A stretch of 64,000 nt of DNA, taken from assembly GCF_030812315.1 (NCBI RefSeq), contig NZ_JAUSSM010000007.1, forward strand, positions 62,001 through 126,000. Reading direction: 5' to 3'. This document shows, piece after piece, positions 52,163 through 61,189 of the stretch (position 1 is the first letter of the stretch; every line of letters starts with the position of its first letter). Source of the DNA: Arthrobacter oryzae. Its GTDB lineage: Bacteria > Actinomycetota > Actinomycetes > Actinomycetales > Micrococcaceae. The notes below the pieces were generated by a model. The model was not told the origin of the DNA. It searched no databases and saw only the letters and a list, made by a program, of their open reading frames with translations. The position numbers and the translations under genes were made by a program.

Positions 52163-52459
52163 TTGGGCAAGTGGGGGCTGCCGGTCAACATCCTGGCAGT
52201 GCTGCGGGGCGGTGCCATGACGCTCAACCTGGTCTGGCCACGCCCCGGGATCTAGAATTCGGTGCCGCCCTTTGAGTGGTACCTCCAGTGGGGAGGCGTC
52301 CTGTTCGTGGGGGCCGTCGTCGTCATCGGTGTCCTGCTGTACCGCCTGAAGATCAGGCACCGGACAGGCATCCCCGCGGGGCATGCTGCTCCCGCGACGG
52401 ATGCTACCGTGGCTGGCGAACCCGTCACGCGTGATGAGGATCTCGAACCAGCCCAATAG
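52163..52459 (+). pseudogene. C-terminal remnant of an APC amino acid permease gene
   Basis: One frame reads LGKWGLPVNILAVLRGGAMT and NLVWPRPGI, then a TAG at 52253-52255 where family members have Tyr, then NSVPPFEWYLQWGGVLF, a final membrane helix and KIRHRTG before the natural stop. This is the conserved end of a large actinobacterial amino acid permease family. No upstream part remains in frame. A GTG after the stop opens a 65-codon frame that could be mistaken for a small gene. Confidence 0.82.
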
Positions 52460-52579
52460 CCATCCGTTTGGGTGCCCCTGGCCATCCCTTTGGGTAGCCG
52501 CCAGCAGGCGCCCCAGCTTCTAGTATTTGTTAGTCGGATCGGCGATATTCGTCCGATCAACGAAAGGAACACAAGCTAA

Positions 52580-53719
52580 ATGGTTCACAAAGTCAAGGCT
52601 GTCATTGCCAAGGAAAAGAACGCTCCGGTCTCGGTTGAGACCATCCTGGTGCCGGATCCCGGACCGGGAGAGGCCCTGGTGGACATCCTCACGTGCGGTG
52701 TCTGCCACACGGACCTGCACTACAAGCAGGGCGGAATCACTGACGATTTCCCCATCCTGCTGGGCCACGAGGCCACCGGTGTGGTCAGCGCCGTCGGACC
52801 GGACGTCACTGAAGTGGCTCCCGGTGACCGGGTCATCCTGAACTGGCGCGCCGTGTGTGGAGAATGCCGCGCCTGCGCCAAGGGCCAGCCGCAGTACTGC
52901 TTTAACACGCACAACGCCACGCAGAAGATGACGCTGGAGGACGGCACGGAGCTCTCGCCCGCGCTGGGCATCGGCGCCTTCGCCGAGAAGACGCTCGTCG
53001 CCGCCGGGCAGTGCACCAAGGTTGACGAGGACGCCGATCCCGCCGCCGTCGGACTGCTCGGCTGCGGTGTGATGGCAGGCATCGGCGCCGCCATCAACAC
53101 CGGTGAGGTCAAGCGCGGCGAATCCGTGGCCGTGATCGGCTGCGGCGGTGTGGGCATCGCCGCCATTGCCGGCGCAAAGCTGGCCGGTGCCACCACGATC
53201 ATCGCCGTGGACATCGACGCCAACAAGGTGGAAATGGCCAAGTCGCTCGGCGCCACCCACGGCGTGGACTCCACCAAGGAAGACCCCATCGAGGCCATCC
53301 GGGCGCTGACCGGCGGCAACGGTGCCGACGTCGTGATCGAGGCTGTGGGCCGCCCCGAAACGTACAAGCAGGCGTTCTACGCCCGGGACCTCGCCGGGCG
53401 CGTGGTGCTGGTGGGTGTTCCGACGCCGGACATGTTGCTCGAGCTGCCCCTGCTGGATGTTTTCGGCCGCGGCGGGTCGCTGAAGTCCTCCTGGTACGGC
53501 GACTGCCTGCCGTCCCGCGACTTCCCGATGCTGGTGGCGCAGTACAAGCTGGGCAACCTGGACCTGGACGCTTTCGTCACCGAGCGCATCACCATCGACC
53601 AGGTGGAGGAGGCCTTCGGCAAGATGCACGAGGGCAAGGTGCTGCGTTCCGTGGTGGAAATCCGCCCGGGCACCGAGACCGTCACGCCCGCCGGCGCCGT
53701 TAGTGCGGTGTCCGTATGA
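52580..53719 (+). CDS. mscR: S-(hydroxymethyl)mycothiol dehydrogenase
   Basis: A 379-aa class III zinc alcohol dehydrogenase for mycothiol-dependent formaldehyde oxidation (also S-nitrosomycothiol reduction). Catalytic zinc ligands are in TCGVCHTD (Cys 42), GHEATGV and [11 protein letters not shown]; structural zinc ligands are in [15 protein letters not shown]. The NAD Rossmann fold is [15 protein letters not shown]. The Arg/Tyr pattern [14 protein letters not shown] matches mycothiol enzymes. It starts a tightly overlapping three-gene operon. AAAGGA lies upstream of ATG 52580. Confidence 0.93.
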   Translation: MVHKVKAVIAKEKNAPVSVETILVPDPGPGEALVDILTCGVCHTDLHYKQGGITDDFPILLGHEATGVVSAVGPDVTEVAPGDRVILNWRAVCGECRACAKGQPQYCFNTHNATQKMTLEDGTELSPALGIGAFAEKTLVAAGQCTKVDEDADPAAVGLLGCGVMAGIGAAINTGEVKRGESVAVIGCGGVGIAAIAGAKLAGATTIIAVDIDANKVEMAKSLGATHGVDSTKEDPIEAIRALTGGNGADVVIEAVGRPETYKQAFYARDLAGRVVLVGVPTPDMLLELPLLDVFGRGGSLKSSWYGDCLPSRDFPMLVAQYKLGNLDLDAFVTERITIDQVEEAFGKMHEGKVLRSVVEIRPGTETVTPAGAVSAVSV

Positions 53720-54336
53720 GCGTCACCATCGAGAACCTGGTCACCTCGGGGACGTTTTCGCTAGACGGCGGCACCTGGGACGTGGACAACAACGTCTGGA
53801 TCGTGGGAAACGAGGATGAATGCGTGATCATCGATTCCCCGCATGATGCCGAAGCGATCATCAGCCAGGTCCGCGGCCGGAAGGTCCTGGCCATCCTGCT
53901 CACGCACGCGCACAACGACCACATCGGCGCCGCGCGCGCCGTGGCGGAGGCCGTGAAGGCCCCGGTCTACCTGCACCCGGACGATCTGGTGCTCTGGGAG
54001 CAGGTCTACCCGGACGCCAAGCCGGACCGCTACCTTGCCGACGGCGACGTGTTCCAGGTGGGCGGGGCGACACTGCGCGCCCTCCACACCCCGGGCCACT
54101 CGCCGGGATCCACCTGCTTCCACCTTGAGGATGAGGGGACGGTCTTTACCGGGGACACGCTGTTCGACGGCGGCCCCGGCGCCACCGGCAGGTCCTACAG
54201 CGACTACCCCACCATCCTCACCTCCATCCGCGAACGGCTGCTGACGCTGCCTGCCAGGACTGTGGTGCGCACCGGCCACGGGGACAGCACCACCATCGGG
54301 GCGGAGCGGGAGACGCTGGCCAAGGTCAGCCAGTGA
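53716..54336 (+). CDS. MBL-fold hydrolase of the mycothiol-formaldehyde operon
   Basis: A 206-aa metallo-hydrolase. Zinc motifs are [12 protein letters not shown] (HxHxDH), [24 protein letters not shown] and RTGHGD. In its operon position, after mscR, it is the likely S-formylmycothiol hydrolase that releases formate and mycothiol; this is inferred from context, as the fold alone does not show it. It overlaps mscR by ATGA and the next gene by GTGA. Confidence 0.88.
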   Translation: MSVTIENLVTSGTFSLDGGTWDVDNNVWIVGNEDECVIIDSPHDAEAIISQVRGRKVLAILLTHAHNDHIGAARAVAEAVKAPVYLHPDDLVLWEQVYPDAKPDRYLADGDVFQVGGATLRALHTPGHSPGSTCFHLEDEGTVFTGDTLFDGGPGATGRSYSDYPTILTSIRERLLTLPARTVVRTGHGDSTTIGAERETLAKVSQ

Positions 54337-56657
54337 AAGGCGTGCCCATCAAGTTCGGCAGGCAGCCGGCTCCGGTTTCGGACATCAACGAGGACGAGTT
54401 GGAAGTCCATCAGCCGAAGACGCAGGCGGCCGGCGTCAAGGCCGTGATGGTGGCGCTGGAGCGTGCCGTGGCCCAGGCCGGGGTGTCCCGGACGGCGCAG
54501 TCGCTGTTGCGCCTGAACCAGCGCGGCGGTTTCGACTGCCCGGGCTGCGCCTGGCCGGAATCGGACAAGAAACGCAAGGTGGCCGAGTTCTGCGAGAACG
54601 GCGCAAAGGCCGTGGCGGAGGAGAACACCCTCCGCACGGTCGGGGCCGAGTTCTGGGCCAGGCACTCCATCGCGGAGCTGTCGGGCAAGACGGAGTACTG
54701 GCTGGGCAACCAGGGCAGGCTCAGCGAACCCGTGGTCATCCGGGAAGGGGAGACGCACTATTCGCCGATCTCCTGGGCGGACGCCTTCGAGCTGATCGGT
54801 GAACACATGCGGGCCAGCACGCCGGACCGCTGTGTCTTCTACACCTCCGGCCGCACGGCGAACGAGACTGCGTTTATGTACCAGCTGTTCGCCCGGGCCC
54901 TGGGCACCAACAACCTGCCGGACTGCTCCAACATGTGCCATGAATCCTCCGGTTCGGCGCTGAATCCGACCATCGGCATCGGCAAGGGGACCGTCTCGCT
55001 GGACGATATCCACGACTCGGAGCTGATTTTCGTGGTCGGGCAGAACCCCGGCACCAACCATCCGCGGATGCTCTCGGCGCTGAAGGAGTGCAAGGACAAG
55101 GGCGGCAAGGTGGTGGCGGTGAACCCGCTGCCCGAGGCGGGCCTGTTCAACTTCAGGGACCCGCAGACCATTTCTGGTGTGGTCGGCGGCGGCACGCCGC
55201 TGGCCGATGAATACCTGCAGATCAAGGTCGGCGGTGACCTGGCACTGTTCCAGGCCCTCGGCCACCTGCTGCTGGCGGAGGAGGAGCGGAACCCCGGCAC
55301 CGTCGTCGACCGTTCCTTTGTCGAGGCGCAGACGGAGGGTTTCGACGCGTACCGCGACGCCCGCCGGGACCTGGACTGGGACGAAATCGAGAAGGCCACC
55401 GGCCTGGCCCGGAAGCAGATCGAGGATGTGGCCGGAATGCTGATCCGGTCCAAGGCCACGATCTTCTGCTGGGCCTTGGGCGTGACGCAGCAGCCGCACT
55501 CGGTGGACACCATCAAGGAACTGGTCAACGTCCTGCTCCTGCAGGGCAACTTCGGCAAACCCGGCGCCGGGGCCTGCCCGGTCCGCGGGCACTCCAACGT
55601 CCAGGGCGACCGGACCATGGGCATCTGGGAAAAACCCAAGGAATGGCTGCTCGAAGCCCTCGACAAGGAGTTCGGAATCCAGTCTCCGCGCGGCCACGGC
55701 GTTGATGCCGTGGAGACCATGGAAGCCTTCGAACGCAACGACGTTGACGTCTTTGTGTCCATGGGCGGCAACTTCTCCCTGGCCTGCTCCGACACGGAGG
55801 CCCTGGAGGCGGGGATGCAGCGGATCGGCCTGACCGTGCACGTGTCCACCAAGCCGAACCGGTCCCACGTGGTGCACGGGCGCACCTCGCTCATCCTGCC
55901 CACGCTGGGCCGGACGGACAAGGACGACAAGCACCCGGGCGGGGCCCAGTTCCTGTCCGTGGAGGATTCGATGTCCGTCGTCCACTCCACCCAGGGCAGG
56001 CTCCAGCCGGTCTCCGAGCACCTGCTCGCCGAACCGGTGATCATCGCCCGGATGGCCGACGCCACCTTCGGCGAGGACCATCCGGTCAACTGGAAGGCCA
56101 TGGCCGCGGACTACGACGTGGTCCGGGACCACATCTCCCGCGTCATCCCGGGCTTCCAGGACTTCAACAAGCGGATCCGGACCAAGAACGGCTTTGTGCT
56201 GCCCAACCCGCCGCGCGATACCCGGTCCTTCAAGACGGACATCGGCCGGGGACGCTTCACGGTCAGCCCGCTGGAATACCTGACGCCGCCGGACGGCCAC
56301 CTGGTGCTCCAAACGATGCGCAGCCACGACCAGTACAACACCACGTTCTACGGCCTGGATGACCGTTACCGCGGGATCTCGGACGGACGCCGGGTGATCC
56401 TGGTCCACCCGGAGGACCTCACCGAGCTCGGGTTCCAGGACCGGGACCTGGTGGACGTGGTCAGCACGTTCCGGGGGCACGACCGGCAGGCGGACAAGTT
56501 CCGTTTGGTGGCCTACCCGACGGCGAAGGGCTGCGCTGCGGCGTACTTCCCCGAGGCCAACGCCCTGGTCCACAAGGAAAACGTGGCCAGGGAATCCAAC
56601 ACCCCCGGCTTCAAGGCCATGTTCGTCCGGTTCGTACCGCACGAGGCTGATGCTTAG
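54333..56657 (+). CDS. FdhF/YdeP-type molybdopterin oxidoreductase (formate dehydrogenase-like)
   Basis: A 774-aa molybdopterin enzyme without an N-terminal ferredoxin domain. FDCPGCAWPE near residue 67 is the YdeP-type Cys pair, and the molybdenum ligand is the Cys in CSNMCHESSGSA, the place of Sec/Cys in formate dehydrogenases. GQNPGTNHPR and ACPVRGHSNVQGDRTMGI bind the cofactor. In this operon it would oxidise formate from the previous step to CO2. The start is GTG 54333. The electron acceptor is unknown. Its stop overlaps that of the convergent debranching gene. Confidence 0.9.
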   Translation: MKGVPIKFGRQPAPVSDINEDELEVHQPKTQAAGVKAVMVALERAVAQAGVSRTAQSLLRLNQRGGFDCPGCAWPESDKKRKVAEFCENGAKAVAEENTLRTVGAEFWARHSIAELSGKTEYWLGNQGRLSEPVVIREGETHYSPISWADAFELIGEHMRASTPDRCVFYTSGRTANETAFMYQLFARALGTNNLPDCSNMCHESSGSALNPTIGIGKGTVSLDDIHDSELIFVVGQNPGTNHPRMLSALKECKDKGGKVVAVNPLPEAGLFNFRDPQTISGVVGGGTPLADEYLQIKVGGDLALFQALGHLLLAEEERNPGTVVDRSFVEAQTEGFDAYRDARRDLDWDEIEKATGLARKQIEDVAGMLIRSKATIFCWALGVTQQPHSVDTIKELVNVLLLQGNFGKPGAGACPVRGHSNVQGDRTMGIWEKPKEWLLEALDKEFGIQSPRGHGVDAVETMEAFERNDVDVFVSMGGNFSLACSDTEALEAGMQRIGLTVHVSTKPNRSHVVHGRTSLILPTLGRTDKDDKHPGGAQFLSVEDSMSVVHSTQGRLQPVSEHLLAEPVIIARMADATFGEDHPVNWKAMAADYDVVRDHISRVIPGFQDFNKRIRTKNGFVLPNPPRDTRSFKTDIGRGRFTVSPLEYLTPPDGHLVLQTMRSHDQYNTTFYGLDDRYRGISDGRRVILVHPEDLTELGFQDRDLVDVVSTFRGHDRQADKFRLVAYPTAKGCAAAYFPEANALVHKENVARESNTPGFKAMFVRFVPHEADA

Positions 56658-58810
56658 TCCTTTTTGGGCATCCTGGCCCGCTGGACCAGGTCGGCCATCC
56701 AGGGCCGGGTTCCGTGGTGGAGGACCATACCTTCGGGCAGCCCCTTGATGGTCGCGTCTGAGCCGGAAACGTCGATGGTGATCCGGCCGCCCGCCATGGG
56801 CGCGTTGGTGATGTGGAGGTCCCCGTAGGATTCCGGAAGTACGGGGTCCATCCACAGCCCGCCCTCGGAAACGTGGGGGTTGTAGCGCATCAGGTTCGTC
56901 ACGAGGTAGATCGGTGTGGTGGCTGCCCATGCCTGCGGCGAACACGCCGTGGGGTAGGGCACGGGAGCGGTGAAGTGCTGCCGGTCGAAGCCGCAGAACA
57001 GTTCCGGCAGCCGCCCCTCCGAGTACTCGGCCGCGTCCAGCAGGGCCGTGGAGATCCGCTGCGCTTCCTCCACGAACCCGTAGCGGAGGAGGCCGGCCTG
57101 GATGATGGCATTGTCGTGCGGCCAAACCGAGCCGTTGTGGTAGCTCGCGGGATTGTAGGCACCCATATCGGAGGCCAGGGTCCGCACTCCCCAGCCGCTG
57201 AACATTTCCGGGGACATCAGGCGTTCCACCACCATCGGCGCCTTGTCCTCGTCGATGATGCCGTTCCACAGGCAGTGGCCCATGTTGGAGGCGCACGCAT
57301 CGACCGGACGCTTGTCGCGGTCCAGCGCTATGGCATAGTAGCCGCGCTCGGGCAGCCAGAACTGTTCGTTGAACTGCTTCTTCAGCCGGGCCGCGCGGTC
57401 CCGGAGGTCGGAGGCCAAAGCCTCGTCACCGGCGTCGTACGCCAACCACGACCGCGCCATGTACGCGCCGTAAACGTAACCCTGCACCTCGCACAACGCG
57501 ATCGGTGCCTCGGCCATGCGGCCGTCGGCGAAATTGACGCCGTCCCACGAATCCTTCCAGCCCTGGTTGATCAGGCCCCTTTCGTTGAGGCGTGCGTACT
57601 CGACGAACCCGTCGCCGTCGCGGTCCCCGTATTTCCGGATCCATTCCATCGCCCGGTCCGCATGGGGCAGCAGGGCGGCAATGGTGTCCGCGGCAAATCC
57701 CCAGCGGCTCACCTCGCCGAGGACTATCACGTACAGCGGCGTAGCGTCGACGCTGCCGTAGTAGGCCGATTTTCCGCCCAGCGCCAGCCCGCTGGAGACG
57801 TCGAGCCGGACTTCGTGGAGGATCTTGCCGGGCTCCTCCTCGCTCATCAGGTCCACCGTGCTGCCCTGGCGGTCGGCCAGCGTCTGCACGGTGCCCAAAG
57901 CGAGGGACGGGTCCACAGGCATCGACATGATGGAGGCAAACAGTGAGTCGCGTCCGAACAGCGTCATGAACCAGGGCGCGCCGGCGGCCACGACGATCCG
58001 GTCCGGGTGGTGCGGATCCTCAATCCGTAGGGCACCCAGGTCGTCATAGCTGCGGCGGATGGTCCGTTCGATCGAGCGGTTGCCCATGTGCAGCACTGGG
58101 ATCTTGGACACCCAGGCCTGCCGGCGGAGGTCGCGCGGGGACATTTCCCCGGCTGCCGTGTGGGCGAACGGCGCAGCGGGGCCGGCGCCGTCGACCTTGG
58201 GCACCACGCTGACCCAGGTGCTCCACTCTCCGTGAGGCGGGATGACCGTCCGGTAGGTCAGGGCCTCCGGTTCGATGTCGGCGCCACCTGCGTTGACGAC
58301 GACTCCCTTCCGGACGTCTTGCCACGTAGCCCGGATGGTCAGCGTGTCACCGTCCGGCTCGCGGCTCTCTTCCCAACGCCGCTGGATCCTTGCCTCCTTG
58401 ACCTCGAAGAGATCCGCGAAATCAGCTCCGACGCTCAACTCCACCACGCACTCGGCGGCATCAGCGGAGTAGTTCATGACCGTGATCTCCTCCAGGATTC
58501 CCGCACCCAGTTCACGCAGCCGCTCCACGATCAGCGGGCTGTCCGCATATCCGTCCGAGCGGGGAACCCGGCCGGCAAACCGTGCACGGTACGGCTCCTT
58601 CGTCTCCGCCGCCAGTGGTTCGATGGACTGGCCGTTGACCGTCAGGTTCCAGCGGGACAGGATCCGGGTGTCTTCATGGAAAACCCCGTGCGGGTGTTCC
58701 GGATGGATGTCTCCGTTGGCCGAGGAAATACAGAATGATGACCCCTCCACCAGGGTGACCGTCCCGGACCCCAACGGGCCGGCAGCTGTATCCGCGTTCC
58801 ATCCGGCCAT
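56654..58810 (-). CDS. Amylo-alpha-1,6-glucosidase/glycogen debranching-like enzyme
   Basis: A 718-aa cytoplasmic enzyme paralogous to that at 17476-19443. An N-terminal debranching beta domain (SSFCISSANGDIHPEHPHGV, residues 1-260) precedes the (alpha/alpha)6 catalytic barrel. Motifs: GAPWFMTLFGRDSLFASIMS, PGKILHEVR, DGDGFVEYARLNERGLINQG, WKDSWDGV. ATG 58810 has AAGGAG seven bases upstream. A perfect palindrome 50 bases upstream is a probable operator. Natural substrate not known. Confidence 0.87.
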   Translation of the reverse strand: MAGWNADTAAGPLGSGTVTLVEGSSFCISSANGDIHPEHPHGVFHEDTRILSRWNLTVNGQSIEPLAAETKEPYRARFAGRVPRSDGYADSPLIVERLRELGAGILEEITVMNYSADAAECVVELSVGADFADLFEVKEARIQRRWEESREPDGDTLTIRATWQDVRKGVVVNAGGADIEPEALTYRTVIPPHGEWSTWVSVVPKVDGAGPAAPFAHTAAGEMSPRDLRRQAWVSKIPVLHMGNRSIERTIRRSYDDLGALRIEDPHHPDRIVVAAGAPWFMTLFGRDSLFASIMSMPVDPSLALGTVQTLADRQGSTVDLMSEEEPGKILHEVRLDVSSGLALGGKSAYYGSVDATPLYVIVLGEVSRWGFAADTIAALLPHADRAMEWIRKYGDRDGDGFVEYARLNERGLINQGWKDSWDGVNFADGRMAEAPIALCEVQGYVYGAYMARSWLAYDAGDEALASDLRDRAARLKKQFNEQFWLPERGYYAIALDRDKRPVDACASNMGHCLWNGIIDEDKAPMVVERLMSPEMFSGWGVRTLASDMGAYNPASYHNGSVWPHDNAIIQAGLLRYGFVEEAQRISTALLDAAEYSEGRLPELFCGFDRQHFTAPVPYPTACSPQAWAATTPIYLVTNLMRYNPHVSEGGLWMDPVLPESYGDLHITNAPMAGGRITIDVSGSDATIKGLPEGMVLHHGTRPWMADLVQRARMPKKD

Positions 58811-58859
58811 CGCCGACTCCTTCAATGGATTGACACCGCTGAGGCGGCGCCCGGCCGCA

Positions 58860-58878
58860 ATTGTGGCCCGGCCACAAT
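58860..58878. promoter_or_regulatory. 19-bp palindrome upstream of the second debranching enzyme
   Basis: ATTGTGGCC, one C, then GGCCACAAT: perfect 9-bp arms, 50 bases upstream of the start codon of the debranching enzyme. It differs from the operator at 17379-17400, so another regulator is likely. Confidence 0.6.
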
Positions 58879-58946
58879 CCAGTGACCACACTCCAGCGAC
58901 GCCGCCCATTGTCTGTGTAAAAGACGCTACGCCTAGCTGCACCGCG

Positions 58947-59372
58947 ATGCCAGAGCGGACTCATGCCCGGGTCTTGAGCCAATCCTTGCAATGGCTTGAG
59001 CCGATGCTGAGCCACTTTCGCGACACTCGAAGGGAACAGTTCAAGGAAGATCTTGTCCGCGCACTGGGGATGGTGAAGGTCCGCATGGAAAATATTCAAG
59101 CCGGTGAGAAACTGCTGGGCGAAGCCCTGGCGCGCGCCGCCGTCCAGCTGCTGAGGCAGAGCCCGGAGTACCGGAGGCGGGCCCTCCACTACCTGAAGCA
59201 CGCCTGGAAGGTGTACTCCCTGTCGCGGGTCCTGGCCAAAGCCCTCGAAGACTCCAGGGAGGCCTCCAGCTGGCCCGGCGACCGGCTTCAGGTCGGCACG
59301 TATATGTCTGAACGGGTCGAAAAGGTCACCAAGCTCATTCAGCGTGAAGCCAAAACCTACGCGGCGGGCTAG
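58947..59372 (+). CDS. Hypothetical helical protein
   Basis: A 141-aa soluble protein, predicted nearly all helical, rich in Arg, Leu, Glu and Lys, with no membrane span or known motif. Segments such as EYRRRALHYLKHAWKVYSLSRVL are amphipathic. I do not recognise a family. ATG 58947 is the first in-frame codon after the promoter region of the divergent debranching gene, but there is no SD, so a leaderless transcript or another start is possible. It is convergent with the sigma factor gene. Confidence 0.6.
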   Translation: MPERTHARVLSQSLQWLEPMLSHFRDTRREQFKEDLVRALGMVKVRMENIQAGEKLLGEALARAAVQLLRQSPEYRRRALHYLKHAWKVYSLSRVLAKALEDSREASSWPGDRLQVGTYMSERVEKVTKLIQREAKTYAAG

Positions 59373-59418
59373 CCGAAGAAAACCTACAGGCGGTCTGGCG
59401 CCATATCTGCAAATAGCA

Positions 59419-60576
59419 TTATTGGGATGACCGGGTCCCTGCCCGCAACTGGAGGTAATCCGGGGCGGCGGCTGAACGGTGCACGCATCCGACGGATGTT
59501 CCGTAAGGGCCGCAGCCACCGAGGCGGCCGGGGGGTTCCAGCTCGGGTGTTGCAGTGTTCGGTGCTGCCGGCAGGACCATGAGCACGACGACCGCCGCCG
59601 ATGCGCCAATCGCTTTCAGTCCTTGGAAGAGCGTACGTGCAACGTCAGCAGAATCATTGATGGTCTCCGCAATGCTGCCCAAGGGGAAACGGGGCTGGGA
59701 TGACAGGACTTCGAGGATCCGGACAGCGGTGAGTGGCGAGAGCACCGCCGGCAGGAGGCCCGGATTCAGGAGTCCCCGCATCCTGGAACGGACATCACGC
59801 AAACCCTGGAGCGCCCCGCGGCAGTCCCGGCACGTGCGGAGGTGTCCGTCGACTTTGGCCTGGCTCGCCGCTGTGGTGCGGTCGAGAGCATATTCGGTCA
59901 ACATCCGCAGCATGGAGTCACAGCCGCGGCTTTCGGAGTCGCGCAGATATACCAGGAGGTAGGCCTGGCGAAGCCCTTTGCGAGCACGCCGGAGGAGGGC
60001 AGAGAGTGCGTTGGGGGCGATGTCGAGAAGCGGCGCGGCCTCGCGCGGCTTCAGTCCTTCAATCTCGACATACCAAAGAACTCTTTGCCAACGAAGGGGG
60101 AGGGTCGCGAAGGCCTCCGCGACGAAGTCGTGCTCCCGGGAGCTGCTGGGGAGCCCGTCTGTGTTCTGACCGTCAGCCAGCTCGGTGATTCGCCCTGACG
60201 GATGCTCTGCGGACGAATGGCGGTCGGATGCCGCAGTGCGGACAGCCCTCAGGAGATAAGGCCTGACCGGGCCGTCCGGCCCTTTTCCGCGTCGCATTGC
60301 AGTCAGGGACTTGAGGAAGGCCGTAGCGGCGAGGTCCTCTGCATCATGTGGAGATCTGCTCAGGGCGTTGGCATAAGCCAGGGCCGGTTCCCAGTGGGTT
60401 CTGAACAATTCCAGAACGGCCCCGGTCTTGCCTTCCCGGCAGTCCTGTACGAGCCTCGCTTCAGCTTCAGCTTCAGCGTCGGCGGCTCCCGTACCCGCCG
60501 ACGCGCCGTCCGGCGGGGATGCGGTGGCCTTCACAGTACTGCCCGGCACGCGGACGCGAGACGTGATTGACGGCAA
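59419..60576 (-). CDS. ECF sigma factor fused to a zinc-finger anti-sigma-like region
   Basis: A 385-aa protein. Sigma region 2 is at about 43-118 (LFRTHWEPALAYANALSRSP, DAEDLAATAFLKSL) and region 4 at about 152-208 (LPLRWQRVLWYVEIEGLKPR). These are followed by a zinc-binding HxxxCxxC (His 245, Cys 249, Cys 252) as in anti-sigma factors, a linker and one hydrophobic segment (321-338). A fused sigma plus membrane anti-sigma domain is unusual but known in actinobacteria. The start is TTG 60576; internal GTGs at 60549 and 60534 are alternatives. Confidence 0.82.
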   Translation of the reverse strand: MPSITSRVRVPGSTVKATASPPDGASAGTGAADAEAEAEARLVQDCREGKTGAVLELFRTHWEPALAYANALSRSPHDAEDLAATAFLKSLTAMRRGKGPDGPVRPYLLRAVRTAASDRHSSAEHPSGRITELADGQNTDGLPSSSREHDFVAEAFATLPLRWQRVLWYVEIEGLKPREAAPLLDIAPNALSALLRRARKGLRQAYLLVYLRDSESRGCDSMLRMLTEYALDRTTAASQAKVDGHLRTCRDCRGALQGLRDVRSRMRGLLNPGLLPAVLSPLTAVRILEVLSSQPRFPLGSIAETINDSADVARTLFQGLKAIGASAAVVVLMVLPAAPNTATPELEPPGRLGGCGPYGTSVGCVHRSAAAPDYLQLRAGTRSSQ

Positions 60577-60720
60577 ACTGTGGACATAGTGACTCCGGGC
60601 GGACGACTAATTTCCTGGTGACGCGGGATGTGGTAACGCTCACATAATCACCGAATGAAGCGTCCAATGCGTTTTGGTCATAAAAAACATGAACAAGTCA
60701 GCACGTGACGGTGGCGGCCT

Positions 60721-60954
60721 CTACTCGCGGTGCTCGGCGCCCGAGGGGGCCTTGCTGTCCTCGCGGTCGATCGAAGCCAGCAACCGGTCCAGGGACCGCA
60801 ATACCCCGCCGGTGCACCGTAGGGTGAGAACTGGGTCGACCGGGCTTGATCCGGCACTGGTTGCGGCAAGATAGTCAGCCCACTCACGGTTCAGATTCTC
60901 GAACTCCCGCCGGCCCACCGACACGGTCAGCCGCCCATCAGGTCCTTCAGACAT
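60721..60954 (-). CDS. Hypothetical small protein
   Basis: A 77-aa soluble protein (MSEGPDGRLTVSVGRREFEN and beyond). No motif I know. It begins at ATG 60954 with a GGGGGTGA box seven bases upstream, so translation is credible. It sits between the sigma genes and the alpha-CTD-like gene, all on the minus strand, and may be cotranscribed with the latter. Confidence 0.6.
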   Translation of the reverse strand: MSEGPDGRLTVSVGRREFENLNREWADYLAATSAGSSPVDPVLTLRCTGGVLRSLDRLLASIDREDSKAPSGAEHRE

Positions 60955-61189
60955 ACCGATCACCCCCCATTGCCGCGCACGCTGATTGGTCCACATTTTA
61001 CCGGTCAGCGGCGGTCCGGCTTCTCGACAGGCCCGGAGCTCCCGTGCAGGAACGGCCGGCCGCAGTTGCGTTGCTGCCAGCCGCAAACGAATCGCCGGCC
61101 ACGATCTGTCAGCTTGCAATCGTTTCGTGAGGATTGTTGGACCACGCGGCCGGTACGGACCAGGGAGGACGGCGGAAAGCGGCAATACT

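Noticed and set aside
52262-52459. A 65-aa small membrane protein gene
   Set aside because: It is in frame with permease sequence upstream of a TAG and matches the end of that family, so it is a relic.
54204-57296. A 1030-codon minus-strand frame across the formate dehydrogenase-like gene
   Set aside because: Composition is that of an antisense shadow and it covers two well-supported genes on the plus strand.
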